DNA of 48,138 bases from JAKJEP01 sp964580995 (GTDB lineage Bacteria > Planctomycetota > Phycisphaerae > Sedimentisphaerales > SM23-30), in assembly GCA_964580995.1 (NCBI GenBank), contig CAZOMV010000035.1, forward strand, positions 1 through 48,138. The letters run 5' to 3'. Positions 1-6,593 of the stretch are shown in pieces (the first letter of the stretch is position 1; the number at the start of each line of letters is the position of its first letter). The position numbers were made by a program, and so were the translations under genes. The notes beneath the pieces were generated by a model. The model was not told the DNA's origin, ran no database searches, and saw only the letters and a program-made list of their open reading frames with translations.

Positions 1-238
1 TCACCAGAGAATTAGCCACCGCATCAGCTAGGTCGGTGGTAAAACGCAAACGACGGGCCTTGACATTCCGCTCGATGATTTCACCCAGGCCCGGTTCATA
101 AATGGGTATTTCACCTTGATTTAGCTTATCGATTTTGGATGGGTCATTGTCCACGCAAATGACATGATTGCCGCCGTCAGCCAGACAAGCCCCTGCCACC
201 AAACCGACATAACCCACACCAACGACACTAAGCTTCAT
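1..238 (-). CDS. UDP-glucose/nucleotide-sugar 6-dehydrogenase, N-terminal part (cut by window edge)
   Basis: Reading the minus strand from the ATG at 238 gives 79 residues with no stop before the window edge. The protein opens with MKLSVVGVGYVGLVAGACLA, the Rossmann-fold GxGYVG dinucleotide motif of UDP-glucose dehydrogenases. VDNDPSKIDKLNQGEIPIYE and EPGLGEII follow, the usual signature of the NAD-binding domain of this family (Ugd/TuaD type). The family oxidises UDP-glucose to UDP-glucuronate for surface polysaccharide. Next to it are a NusG-like factor and an initiating sugar transferase, which supports a polysaccharide locus continuing to the left. Substrate (UDP-Glc versus UDP-ManNAc) cannot be fixed from the N-terminus alone. 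Confidence 0.9.
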   Translation of the reverse strand, partial: MKLSVVGVGYVGLVAGACLADGGNHVICVDNDPSKIDKLNQGEIPIYEPGLGEIIERNVKARRLRFTTDLADAVANSLV

Positions 239-339
239 GGAATACTCCCGGGATTATTTCATTTTTGATACAAAATTTCGATGAGTTATGAGCATATGCG
301 CACTTCGTCCCCGTCGGCAACCCACGCCGATTTATTATA

Positions 340-361
340 AAATGCCATATTACAGGCATTT
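340..361 (-). terminator. Possible hairpin between nusG-like gene and ugd
   Basis: A perfect 7-bp inverted repeat (AAATGCC / GGCATTT, 8-nt loop) lies in the 133-bp gap between the NusG-like gene and the dehydrogenase gene, just past the stop of the former. On the minus strand the stem is followed by only a short T run, so it may be a weak terminator, a processing site or an attenuator rather than a strong terminator. Confidence 0.3.
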
Positions 362-371
362 ATATTTCAAA

Positions 372-920
372 TTAAACAAACGGTTCCAGCATGGCCGCAT
401 CCATTTCCACCGCCGCCGCCTGCCCGAGAATATTTATTTGTAAAATCAATTTTGTCTGTTTTTTTCGATTGAGAAAGATCCCTTCCACACCACAGAGTGG
501 ACCGGCGATGACCCGGCAACGATCTCCATGCTTCAAATAGGGGTGGGGGTCAAGAGGAACTCCGCTTTGCAGGGTTAGGAAAATCTGGGAGAGATCATGG
601 ATTAAGCCGGCCTGATCGATTACGGGGATGACGCCGGCTATCCGGTTGGTGGTAAAGGCTTTATAACGAGAATGTTCATCCCCGCTAAAGAATACATACC
701 CACCAAAAAGGGGCAATAGGGTTCGATAGGTGCGGCCATTTCGCTTGCTGGCCTTTTCCACCAGGGGGAGGAAATAGGGGATATTCCACTTGAGCAGATC
801 CCAAGCTAAGGCTTTTTCATTACGAGACTTAGTGTGAGCGACCCACCAGGTGGATTCAATTTCTTCAATGGCGTTATGTTCCGGGAATAATATGGGAGGA
901 TTTTCAGATACTTTCAGCAT
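372..920 (-). CDS. NusG-like specialised transcription antiterminator (RfaH/UpxY type)
   Basis: A 182-residue protein with the two-domain layout of the NusG family. The NGN domain starts near residue 24 (WWVAHTKSRNEKAL) and contains the PLFGGYVFF core. A C-terminal KOW motif follows around residues 130-150 (GDRCRVIAGPLCGVEG). Paralogues of this length beside polysaccharide genes (RfaH, UpxY, LoaP) bind RNA polymerase and let it read through long surface-polysaccharide operons. The neighbours here, a UDP-sugar dehydrogenase on the same strand and a divergent sugar transferase, fit that role. It is unlikely to be the housekeeping nusG, which normally sits with secE and rplK. The target operon is not visible, and no convincing ops-like element was found. 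Confidence 0.82.
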   Translation of the reverse strand: MLKVSENPPILFPEHNAIEEIESTWWVAHTKSRNEKALAWDLLKWNIPYFLPLVEKASKRNGRTYRTLLPLFGGYVFFSGDEHSRYKAFTTNRIAGVIPVIDQAGLIHDLSQIFLTLQSGVPLDPHPYLKHGDRCRVIAGPLCGVEGIFLNRKKQTKLILQINILGQAAAVEMDAAMLEPFV

Positions 921-1113
921 AGATTTTAACGGTTATTTTCCGTGGCAAAATTCCATTTTCAGCAGCATTTTAAATGCTATAACCCTAGTAATACCAATAT
1001 TATCGGCAATAATCTCATGAAGATTGAATAGACTCTGAAAACATTACGCCGAAGTACAAATGTCTGTTCGTAAATTTTATTATAGCGATTATCTTTCACA
1101 AGGATATGAAGTT

Positions 1114-1746
1114 ATGTCGATGAGGATAAAAAATATGGGTAAATATGGAAAGATAATGAAGCGGGGGATGGACGTGGGGGGGGCGGCGGTGGTTTTGCCG
1201 TTAGTGGTTATTATTACGGTAGTTGTATCGGTGTTGATCTGGGTCTTTGACGGGCGGCCGGTGTTTTTTCGGCAGGAGCGGGCGGGGCTGAATCGTAAAC
1301 CGTTTGTATTGTATAAGTTCCGGACGATGCGGCGGGGGATCGATCCGTTCGGGCCGTCGCCGAAGGATGGGGCGGATGATCGATTAATTCCTATAGGCAA
1401 GGTACTTAGGGCAAGTTCACTGGATGAGCTGCCGCAGTTTTGGAATGTTCTAAAGGGGGACATGTCTTTGGTAGGACCACGACCGCTGTATATGGAACAG
1501 GTGGAGGAGTGGAACGATTATCAGCGGCAGCGGCTGCTGGTGAAGCCGGGGCTGACGGGGCTGGCGCAGATCCGGGGCAGGGGGAGCCTGACGGTGGAGG
1601 AGAAGCTGGAGCTGGATGTGGAGTATGTTCATAAACAGTCCATATTATTTGACTTAAAGATTATCTGGGAGACGGGTTTTTCGCTGTTCCGGGCGGAAAA
1701 TATTTATGAGAAACGGTATTCGAAGGACCAGGAGACCAGGGGATAA
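1114..1746 (+). CDS. Initiating sugar transferase (undecaprenyl-phosphate hexose-1-phosphate transferase family)
   Basis: Bacterial sugar transferase family (WcaJ/WbaP/PglC fold). The enzyme moves a sugar-1-phosphate from a UDP-sugar to undecaprenyl phosphate and so starts a repeat unit of exopolysaccharide or O-antigen. Visible are one hydrophobic segment (about residues 15-40), then FRQERAG, YKFRTM, SLDELPQFWNVLKGDMSLVG, GPRPLYMEQ and KPGLTGLAQIRGR, the ordered motifs of the catalytic domain. It lacks the multi-membrane-span N-terminal region of long forms, so it is a PglC-like short form. The first ATG is at 1060, but I prefer 1114 because AAGGA stands 9 nt before it; 1060 has no ribosome-binding site. 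It is divergent from the NusG-like gene. The G-rich reading (runs of 4-7 G near 1160-1180) differs in style from its neighbours. Confidence 0.88.
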   Translation: MSMRIKNMGKYGKIMKRGMDVGGAAVVLPLVVIITVVVSVLIWVFDGRPVFFRQERAGLNRKPFVLYKFRTMRRGIDPFGPSPKDGADDRLIPIGKVLRASSLDELPQFWNVLKGDMSLVGPRPLYMEQVEEWNDYQRQRLLVKPGLTGLAQIRGRGSLTVEEKLELDVEYVHKQSILFDLKIIWETGFSLFRAENIYEKRYSKDQETRG

Positions 1747-1881
1747 GAACGTATAAATGACGAATTACGAATTGCAAGTTATGTAAAAAAAGACTGCTGG
1801 GAAATGGATGTAAGTTGTTATTATTTGGTGGCAAAGAGGGGCGAAAAACATGGTAAGATGTAGCGATTGGGTTGAGTTGGT

Positions 1882-1970
1882 AAATATCGATAAAAGTATA
1901 ACAAAACATGAACAAAGTGTAGTAAAAGTAGAGCAAAACATCATAAAAACTGAGTAAAACATGGGTAAAA
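1882..1970. repeat. Helically phased A-tracts / degenerate 11-bp tandem repeat
   Basis: A-runs of 3-5 begin at 1882, 1892, 1903, 1914, 1924, 1935, 1945, 1957 and 1967. Their spacing is 10, 11, 11, 10, 11, 10, 12 and 10 bp, close to the helical repeat. The same stretch can be read as about seven degenerate 11-mers of the form AAAACATGAGT. Phased A-tracts are established to bend DNA intrinsically. Whether this is a protein-binding or promoter-related bend or a decayed minisatellite cannot be decided from sequence. Confidence 0.6.
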
Positions 1971-2230
1971 GTGGATGATATTTACTCGTGGCATTTTGGT
2001 TGGGGCGGGAATTTTGGCGGGATAGATTATCCATGTTTCCCAGATTGACTTTGGTAAGATAGAGATAGAATTTTTACTTTCAACTCGACCAGATGAAGCA
2101 TGGGGAAAAAGTTTGAACAAAAGATAACGAAGGGTGCTGGCCGCACAGCGGATCAACGCTGGGGTTTGCACCAATCGATGTTTTGGCTGGGAGTTGGGGA
2201 GGCCAAGTCGGTGGAGGAAAGAAGAAAAGT

Positions 2231-2760
2231 TATCCGCAGATGAACGCAGATAAATATTTAATTAATAGATATTTATGATATTTCTAAATGCGAATACACA
2301 CGAATAAGAAAAATGGAAAAGGGTGGGAAAGGAATGGGAGGATAAGATTGGGATAAAATTTTGTGAGGTAATATGTTCGGCGGCAAGTGGTTATGTGAAG
2401 TTTTGAGTAAATATATGTTTTATAATGAACAAAATAATATTTATATTTGACTTTTAGGAAATATGGGGTATAATTGAGGGGATGGGATAATAAAAAGGAA
2501 CCACGGATTACACTGATTGCACTGATTAAATTATTATGAAATGGGGAGATAAGAAAAACTTGGTGGGAATTGGCTGGCGGGGGAGTGTGGGACAGGTTAG
2601 AATGGATAATTATCGCATTGGGAATGGTCAACAGGACAGGCTGGCAGGTTAACTATATGGGACAGATAGAAGAGTCTTTACCACGAAGCTCACGAAGGGC
2701 GCGAAGAGAAGAAAAGATATTTTAACACAGAGGGCACGGAGGCGCACAGAGGAAAGAGAA
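2231..2760 (+). repeat. Cluster of dispersed short intergenic repeat motifs
   Basis: Four motif types of low internal complexity stand here: 2231-2255 (ATCCGCAGATGAACGCAGATA), 2499-2528 (CCACGGATTACACTGATTGC, then ACTGATTA), 2680-2716 (repeated CACGAAG / GCGAAG units) and 2723-2755 (CACAGAGGGCAC, then GGAGGCGCACAGAGG). The last two recur together at 4721-4784 and 6516-6570 in the same order and orientation, and a decayed copy of the 'GAGGAAAGAGA' tail lies at 5351-5380. They fall outside genes and look like a dispersed intergenic repeat family. Confidence 0.55.
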
Positions 2761-2796
2761 TATTATAATGGTGACAAATATTTAGGAGAATAAATT

Positions 2797-4164
2797 ATGG
2801 CTGGTGAAGGGAAATATTTGCGATGGGTGTTATTGGGGATAATGGTGATGTGGGGTCAGGGCGGACAGCAAGCGGCGTGGGCAGATGAACCGGATGAAAT
2901 CGAGGTACCGGCGGATTATTTGACTATCCAGGCGGCTATTAATGCGGCTGGGGAGGGGGATATGGTTGTGGTGGCGGATGGGACTTATACGGGGGAGGGG
3001 AACCGGGATATTGATTTTAAGGGGAAGGCGATTACGGTTCGCAGTGAAAACGGGCCGGAGAATTGCATTATTGATTGTCAGGATTTAGGTTGTGGCTTTT
3101 ATTTTCATTCGAATGAAAATGAAGATGCAATTATCGAAGGGATTACTATAGTCAACGGTTATAATAATATGGGGGCTGGAATTTATTGCAAAGATAGCAG
3201 CCCTTCTATCATAAACTGTCAACTTATAGGAAATTTTGCGGATGGAGGTGGTGGTGGGATTTATTGTTATGGAGGTGAATCTAAGTTATTCAATTGCTTA
3301 ATATCTGGAAATAAAACATATGTCGATGGTGGAGGTGTAGTCACGATCGCAGGCAAAATGTTTATTGTCAACTGTACGATTGTTGGAAATCACAGTTCGA
3401 CCGATGGGGGCGGTGTATATTGTCTTGGCAGTTCTGTCGTTATTAATAATTCTGTTTTATGGAATAATAATGCTGATCGGAGGGGTTCGGAAATTTCTAT
3501 ACATATGTCTTGGATCGAATATTTTGACCCTGAAATACCATGGGATCTATTCCCATCAAAACTGGACATCTCTTCTTCTGTTATTCAGGGAGGAAAAGGG
3601 AATATATTTTTTGAAGATTGGCAGGTTGAAAATAATAATGAATTAGTTTGGGGAGCAGATAACATGGTAACCTATCCCGGATTTGTTGAACCTGGATGCT
3701 GGAAAGGTAAAACCTGGATAGAGGGAGACTATCATTTGCTGGCGGGGTCGCCGGGAATTGATGCGGGAGATAATAGTGCGATTGCCGGCTATGATACGGA
3801 TCTGGATGGTAACGAACGGGTCGTTAATGGTACGGTGGATATAGGGGCGTATGAGTATCAGCATGATTACTCCCTGCCGGAAGAATCGCTGACGATTTCT
3901 ATAGCAAAACTCAAGGTTGAGAAGGGCAAAAAGCAGGGGACGGATTCGTTTACGGCAGCAGGCAATTACCCAATTTGTTTTTGTGTTGATAGTCCCAGCC
4001 TGGCGGAGCGTATTGCCGATGCCAATGATGTTTATATTCATTTCGGGCCTTATACCCAGCAGATTGGCACCGAAAAATTGGACCGAAAAACGGAAAATTT
4101 GTTTATAAAAGTAAAAATGCCGGCATTCAATCTATTTGCCTCCAAGAAGGTGCGTTTGTGGTGA
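2797..4164 (+). CDS. Secreted right-handed beta-helix ('choice-of-anchor Q') protein, frameshifted near its C-terminus
   Basis: A 455-residue product with an N-terminal signal sequence (hydrophobic residues about 9-28, ending near AAWADEP). YLTIQAAINAA and a Gly/Asn-rich parallel beta-helix follow at about residues 40-230 (repeating GGGIYC and CLISGN/CTIVGN units). The GTVDIGAYEYQ motif (about 345) ends the helix in 'choice-of-anchor Q' proteins. After that starts a modular domain (SIAKLKVEKGKKQGTDSF). The frame is then lost in an A5 run at 4086-4090 and ends in a non-homologous tail. With one extra A the reading continues directly into the frame of 4158-4667. Planctomycete proteins of this build are exported and probably bind surface material; no enzyme motif is seen. 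AGGAG lies 8 nt before the ATG. Confidence 0.75.
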   Translation: MAGEGKYLRWVLLGIMVMWGQGGQQAAWADEPDEIEVPADYLTIQAAINAAGEGDMVVVADGTYTGEGNRDIDFKGKAITVRSENGPENCIIDCQDLGCGFYFHSNENEDAIIEGITIVNGYNNMGAGIYCKDSSPSIINCQLIGNFADGGGGGIYCYGGESKLFNCLISGNKTYVDGGGVVTIAGKMFIVNCTIVGNHSSTDGGGVYCLGSSVVINNSVLWNNNADRRGSEISIHMSWIEYFDPEIPWDLFPSKLDISSSVIQGGKGNIFFEDWQVENNNELVWGADNMVTYPGFVEPGCWKGKTWIEGDYHLLAGSPGIDAGDNSAIAGYDTDLDGNERVVNGTVDIGAYEYQHDYSLPEESLTISIAKLKVEKGKKQGTDSFTAAGNYPICFCVDSPSLAERIADANDVYIHFGPYTQQIGTEKLDRKTENLFIKVKMPAFNLFASKKVRLW

Positions 4165-4667
4165 ATGCAAAAGATGTGGATTTAACAGGCCTGAACAGTC
4201 CTGTACCAGTGGAGATGGTGATTGGTGATTTTTATCTTCAAGGGGAGGCGGAGATCGGTGCAGAGGAGCGGGTTCCCTTTATGAATGCGTATGCTGATAC
4301 CCTGCAAGTGACGAAAGCGAAGGTCAAGGCGGGGCAGAAGGCGAATTCCGATACTCTGACGGTAGAGGGCCGGCTGGCGGTGGAGGATACCTCGGTGGAC
4401 CTGTCGGGGGAAGAGGTGGTCATCGGCTGGGCAGGGCAGACGTTCACGCTGCCGATGGGCAGTTTTGGCGGGAAAGGGGCGGGCAAGTATGTGTGCAAAA
4501 AGGCGGAGGCGACGGAGGGAGGGGCCGTTTCCGCGGTTATTGACTGGGGTTATTCCACTTTCAAGATAGTTGTGAAAGGTGCCGCTATTGGGGTACAGAG
4601 CGGAGCGGCTGAGTACAGCCTGGCTTTTGGGAGTTTTGGGGAGACGGCTGGGATTACGCTGCCGTAA
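4158..4667 (+). CDS. C-terminal domain of the beta-helix protein, in a shifted frame
   Basis: This frame carries the natural continuation of the preceding protein. Just upstream of the nominal start it reads NGKFVYKSKNAGIQSICLQE, then AKDVDLTGLNSPVPVEM. The second copy of the domain downstream has the same order (GKLIYRNKYSGIR, then DQIDLTGLTNPIPIEI). The domain repeats the pattern seen before the frameshift: LQVTKAKVKAGQKANSDTL matches SIAKLKVEKGKKQGTDSF. It ends in a Gly/Ser-rich beta-type sequence (GSFGETAGITLP). As an independent gene it is doubtful: it has no ribosome-binding site and no signal peptide. It is best read as the end of a single about 623-residue protein disrupted by a one-base deletion, by sequencing error or by programmed slippage. 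Confidence 0.65.
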   Translation: MVNAKDVDLTGLNSPVPVEMVIGDFYLQGEAEIGAEERVPFMNAYADTLQVTKAKVKAGQKANSDTLTVEGRLAVEDTSVDLSGEEVVIGWAGQTFTLPMGSFGGKGAGKYVCKKAEATEGGAVSAVIDWGYSTFKIVVKGAAIGVQSGAAEYSLAFGSFGETAGITLP

Positions 4668-4776
4668 ATGAAAGGAAGGTATTAGTGGGATGGCAGGATG
4701 AACCGGATTTTAAAATGGATCCCGCAAAGGCGCAAAGGCGCGAAGAGAAGAGAAGATATTTAACCACAGAGGGCAC
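4281..4776 (+). repeat. Duplicated block, copy 1 (C-terminal domain plus downstream motif)
   Basis: Bases 4281-4667 align without gaps to 6088-6474 at a constant offset of 1,807 bp and at roughly 90% identity by eye. The similarity continues past the stop codons through AAAGGAAGGT, GGCAGGATGA, GGATCCCGCAAAGGC and the GCGAAG/CACAGAGGGCA motifs, with small indels. Upstream of about 4240 only protein-level similarity remains. Confidence 0.8.
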
Positions 4777-4923
4777 CGAGGCGCTTGGCGCGGCCTTGGG
4801 CCGCAACCAAAGGTTACTATAGGAAGGAGTGTAATAGAACCCCACCGCCTCGAACGACGAAGGATTCTGACGCCGTACAGAATCGTCCGGCTCGGGCGCA
4901 TGGAACACCGGTTTCCCCCCGTA

Positions 4924-4941
4924 GGGCCAAAGGCCCTTTTT
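4924..4941 (+). terminator. Intrinsic terminator-like hairpin
   Basis: Perfect 5-bp G/C stem (GGGCC/GGCCC), AAA loop, then five T residues. There is no gene directly upstream on the plus strand except the beta-helix gene ending at 4667, so it would end either that transcript or a small RNA. A second hairpin of the same kind follows 10 bp later. Confidence 0.45.
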
Positions 4942-4950
4942 CTCGCCGCG

Positions 4951-4966
4951 AAGCCGAGAGGCTTTT
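4951..4966 (+). terminator. Second tandem terminator-like hairpin
   Basis: Stem AAGCC/GGCTT closed by a GAGA tetraloop, with the 3' arm running into a T-rich tail (TTTCTCTTT). It sits right behind the hairpin at 4924-4941, an arrangement typical of tandem terminators. Confidence 0.4.
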
Positions 4967-4992
4967 TCTCTTTAGATGACATTTTACTCTAT

Positions 4993-5081
4993 GACGCTTC
5001 TGTTAGGCGCTTCGTTGTGATAAAACTCGTGCGTACCAGCCGCTGATAATAATTGACGCTCCTGTCAGTCGCTTCGTTGTG
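4993..5081 (+). repeat. 27-bp direct repeat pair
   Basis: Bases 4993-5019 and 5055-5081 match at 24 of 27 positions; both start GACGC and end CGCTTCGTTGTG. They are separated by 35 bp. Function is unknown. There are only two units and no cas genes, so this is not called as CRISPR. Confidence 0.5.
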
Positions 5082-5152
5082 GGTAAATGCGGCAGGGGCA
5101 AACCGGTACGCTTTCCCCGCCGACGGATTAACGGATCGAATGATTAACCACA

Positions 5153-5205
5153 AACCGGCTGGATGGTCTCCTGTTCTTCATCTGGCCGGGTTGAACCGTT
5201 TTTTT
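5153..5205 (+). terminator. Long stem-loop followed by T7
   Basis: AACCGGC...GATG pairs with CATC...GCCGGGTT (one bulge and a small internal loop, about 13-nt apical loop), followed 6 nt later by seven T residues. This resembles an intrinsic terminator, although the spacer between stem and T run is longer than usual. Confidence 0.35.
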
Positions 5206-5506
5206 ACGATTGGTATTCCTTCCGGGCGTCCGTACGGAGCGAAAGTTCGCGGCGGAAAATCGCTGCATAACTTCCTGTAAACACAAACATTAAACGAATG
5301 TAAAACAAAAATCACGCAGAAAAAACAAGGAATGGAAGATAGTAGTACAGAGGAAAGAGATGATATTAATGGTGACAGGAGATGGAAAGAGAAGGAACCG
5401 CAAAGGCACGCGAATAAATAGGAAAAGAATTTGAGATATGAAAGGAAGAGAAGATGGATTCCCGCATGAGAAATTACGGAGTATGAATTAGTTGAGGAAA
5501 AAACGG

Positions 5507-5860
5507 ATGTCCAATGAAAAAGTAACGGAAAAGGAAAAGATTTTTAGGTGCGAAGCCAGATTGCTCAAGTCGGAGAAGAGAATCCGATATGCTTTGCGTA
5601 CCGAAATAGGTGCTATCATAGTGTGTGTACTTATGTTTATAATAGACGCGTGGCATCCACTTATTCAACAAGAAAACCTGGCCGCGTTTCTTCTGGTGGT
5701 ATTGGTGTTAGGTGTATTTATGGCGTATATCCATTACGTAAAGATTAAGTGGATTCGATCGGTCAAGATGTACAGGAAAAACCTTGAGGAGATCAACGGC
5801 GAGGTGCCCGTAATGGGGCGGCCAATCGACACAAGCAGAGATGGTAAAAACGGGGTCTGA
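5507..5860 (+). CDS. Small two-helix membrane protein, function unknown
   Basis: A 117-residue protein of unrecognised family. A charged N-terminus (residues 1-33, Lys/Glu/Arg-rich, possibly coiled) precedes two hydrophobic segments at about 34-53 (IGAIIVCVLMFII) and 62-83 (AAFLLVVLVLGVFMAYI). A basic cytosolic-looking tail follows. I chose the ATG at 5507 because GAGG stands 9 nt upstream; a TTG at 5492 in the same frame overlaps that site. The last codons and stop lie inside a GGGGTCTGACCCC palindrome. It stands alone in the repeat-rich accessory region, and nothing in context suggests a job. Confidence 0.55.
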   Translation: MSNEKVTEKEKIFRCEARLLKSEKRIRYALRTEIGAIIVCVLMFIIDAWHPLIQQENLAAFLLVVLVLGVFMAYIHYVKIKWIRSVKMYRKNLEEINGEVPVMGRPIDTSRDGKNGV

Positions 5861-5865
5861 CCCCT
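5853..5865 (+). repeat. GGGGTCTGACCCC palindrome followed by TTT
   Basis: A 4-bp G/C stem with a 5-nt loop (GGGG-TCTGA-CCCC) overlaps the stop codon of the small membrane protein and is followed by three T residues. It could act as a weak terminator. It also marks the point where the broken second copy of the beta-helix C-terminal domain begins. Confidence 0.35.
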
Positions 5866-6474
5866 TTAATTTCGTTAGAGGATCTGACGCAAACCAAGGG
5901 GAAATTGATCTACCGAAATAAATATTCTGGGATCCGGTATTTTTGTTTCGCCGACAATTCGGTGGTTATAAAAGCGGATCAGATCGATTTGACTGGCCTG
6001 ACAAATCCAATCCCCATTGAGATTCAAAGCGATAATATTCTGGTTTGGGGAGAGGCGGAGATCAGCGAAAGTGAGCAGGTTGCCTTTATGAATGCGTATG
6101 CCGATACCTTGCAAGTAACGAAAGCGAAGGTCAAAGCGGGGCAAAAGGCGAATTCCGATACGCTGACGGTCGAGGGTAAGCTGGCGGCGGCGGATACTTC
6201 GGTGGACCTGTCGGGGGAAGAGGTGGTCATCGGCTGGGCGGGGCAGACGTTCACGCTGCCGGCGGGCAGTTTTGGCGGGAAAGGGGCGGGCAAGTATGTG
6301 TGCAAAAAGGCGGCGGCGACGGAGGGCGGGGTGGTTTCCGCGGTTATCGACTGGAATCAGTCTGCGTTTAAGATGGTTGTTACAGATGCCGCTATTAGGG
6401 TACAGAGCGGAGCGGCTGAGTTTGGGCTGGCTTTTGGCAGTTTTGAGGAGACGGCTGGGATTATGCTGCCGTAG
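5861..6474 (+). pseudogene. 5'-truncated second copy of the beta-helix C-terminal domain
   Basis: The frame is open from 5848 but has no ATG or GTG start, no ribosome-binding site and no signal peptide. The first homologous residues are TKGKLIYRNKYSGIR, which lie in the middle of the first modular domain of the upstream protein. The sequence then runs on through DQIDLTGLTNPIPIEI and the whole final domain to SFEETAGIMLP. The beta-helix part is missing. DNA identity with 4281-4667 is high and gap-free, but drops sharply upstream of about 6047. It is a gene fragment left by duplication or recombination, or a donor cassette for the intact gene. Translation from TTG at 5905 is conceivable but unsupported. 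Confidence 0.6.
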
Positions 6475-6570
6475 AAAGGAAGGTTTGGATGGGCTGGCAG
6501 GATGAGCCGAATGGATCCCGCAAAGGCACAAAGGCGCGAAGGGAAGAAAAGATATTTTAACACAGAGGGC
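6088..6570 (+). repeat. Duplicated block, copy 2
   Basis: Partner of 4281-4776, same orientation, 1,807 bp apart. The match covers the domain-coding part and about 95 bp of downstream non-coding DNA including the GCGAAG...CACAGAGGGCA motif. Coding bases align without indels. Confidence 0.8.
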
Positions 6571-6593
6571 AGTAATTTAAGGAGATGATAACG

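Larger units (their letters stand above)
1747..2796. other. 1.05-kb non-coding, repeat-laden intergenic region
   Basis: No credible gene is seen on either strand: the open frames are short, lack ribosome-binding sites and have no recognisable motifs. The stretch is A/T-rich and holds phased A-tracts (1882-1970) and several short repetitive motifs listed separately: a 'CCGCAGATGAACGCAGATA' type near 2231, a 'CCACGGATTACACTGATT' type near 2501, and 'CACGAAG' and 'CACAGAGG' types between 2680 and 2760. AGGAG at about 2784 serves the gene at 2797. Confidence 0.6.
4785..4966 (+). ncRNA. Candidate structured RNA with tandem 3' terminator hairpins
   Basis: Four stem-loops stand in a row. The first is GCGGCC-TTG-GGCCGC at 4790-4804, extended by TTGG/CCAA to 4785-4810. 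The second is GATTCTG/CAGAATC with an 8-nt loop at 4863-4884. The third is GGGCC-AAA-GGCCC followed by T5 at 4924-4941. The fourth is AAGCC-GAGA-GGCTT running into T residues at 4951-4966. The last two have the shape of intrinsic terminators, the fourth with a GNRA tetraloop. No promoter or known RNA family was recognised, so expression is inference. Confidence 0.3.
4668..5506. other. 0.84-kb gene-free region with several hairpins
   Basis: No credible coding sequence is seen. Short open frames at 4785-4979 and 5053-5280 lack ribosome-binding sites and overlap clear hairpins. The region holds the repeat motif at 4721-4784, a hairpin cluster (4785-4966), a 27-bp direct repeat (4993-5019 and 5055-5081), a terminator-like hairpin (5153-5205), small palindromes (TCCGTACGGA at 5229-5238; GCGAA/TTCGC at 5239-5250) and a decayed repeat motif at 5351-5413. 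Confidence 0.6.

Noticed and set aside
1440..1634. Small open frames inside the sugar transferase gene on both strands
   Set aside because: They are shadows of the G-rich coding sequence with low-complexity Gly/Ala or Pro/Gln translations.
4993..5081. Two-unit CRISPR-like array (27-bp repeats, 35-bp spacer)
   Set aside because: There are only two units with three mismatches, no palindromic repeat core, no further units and no cas genes.
5053..5280. 75-codon open frame in the hairpin region
   Set aside because: It overlaps the terminator-like stem-loop and palindromes, has no ribosome-binding site, and its composition is not protein-like.
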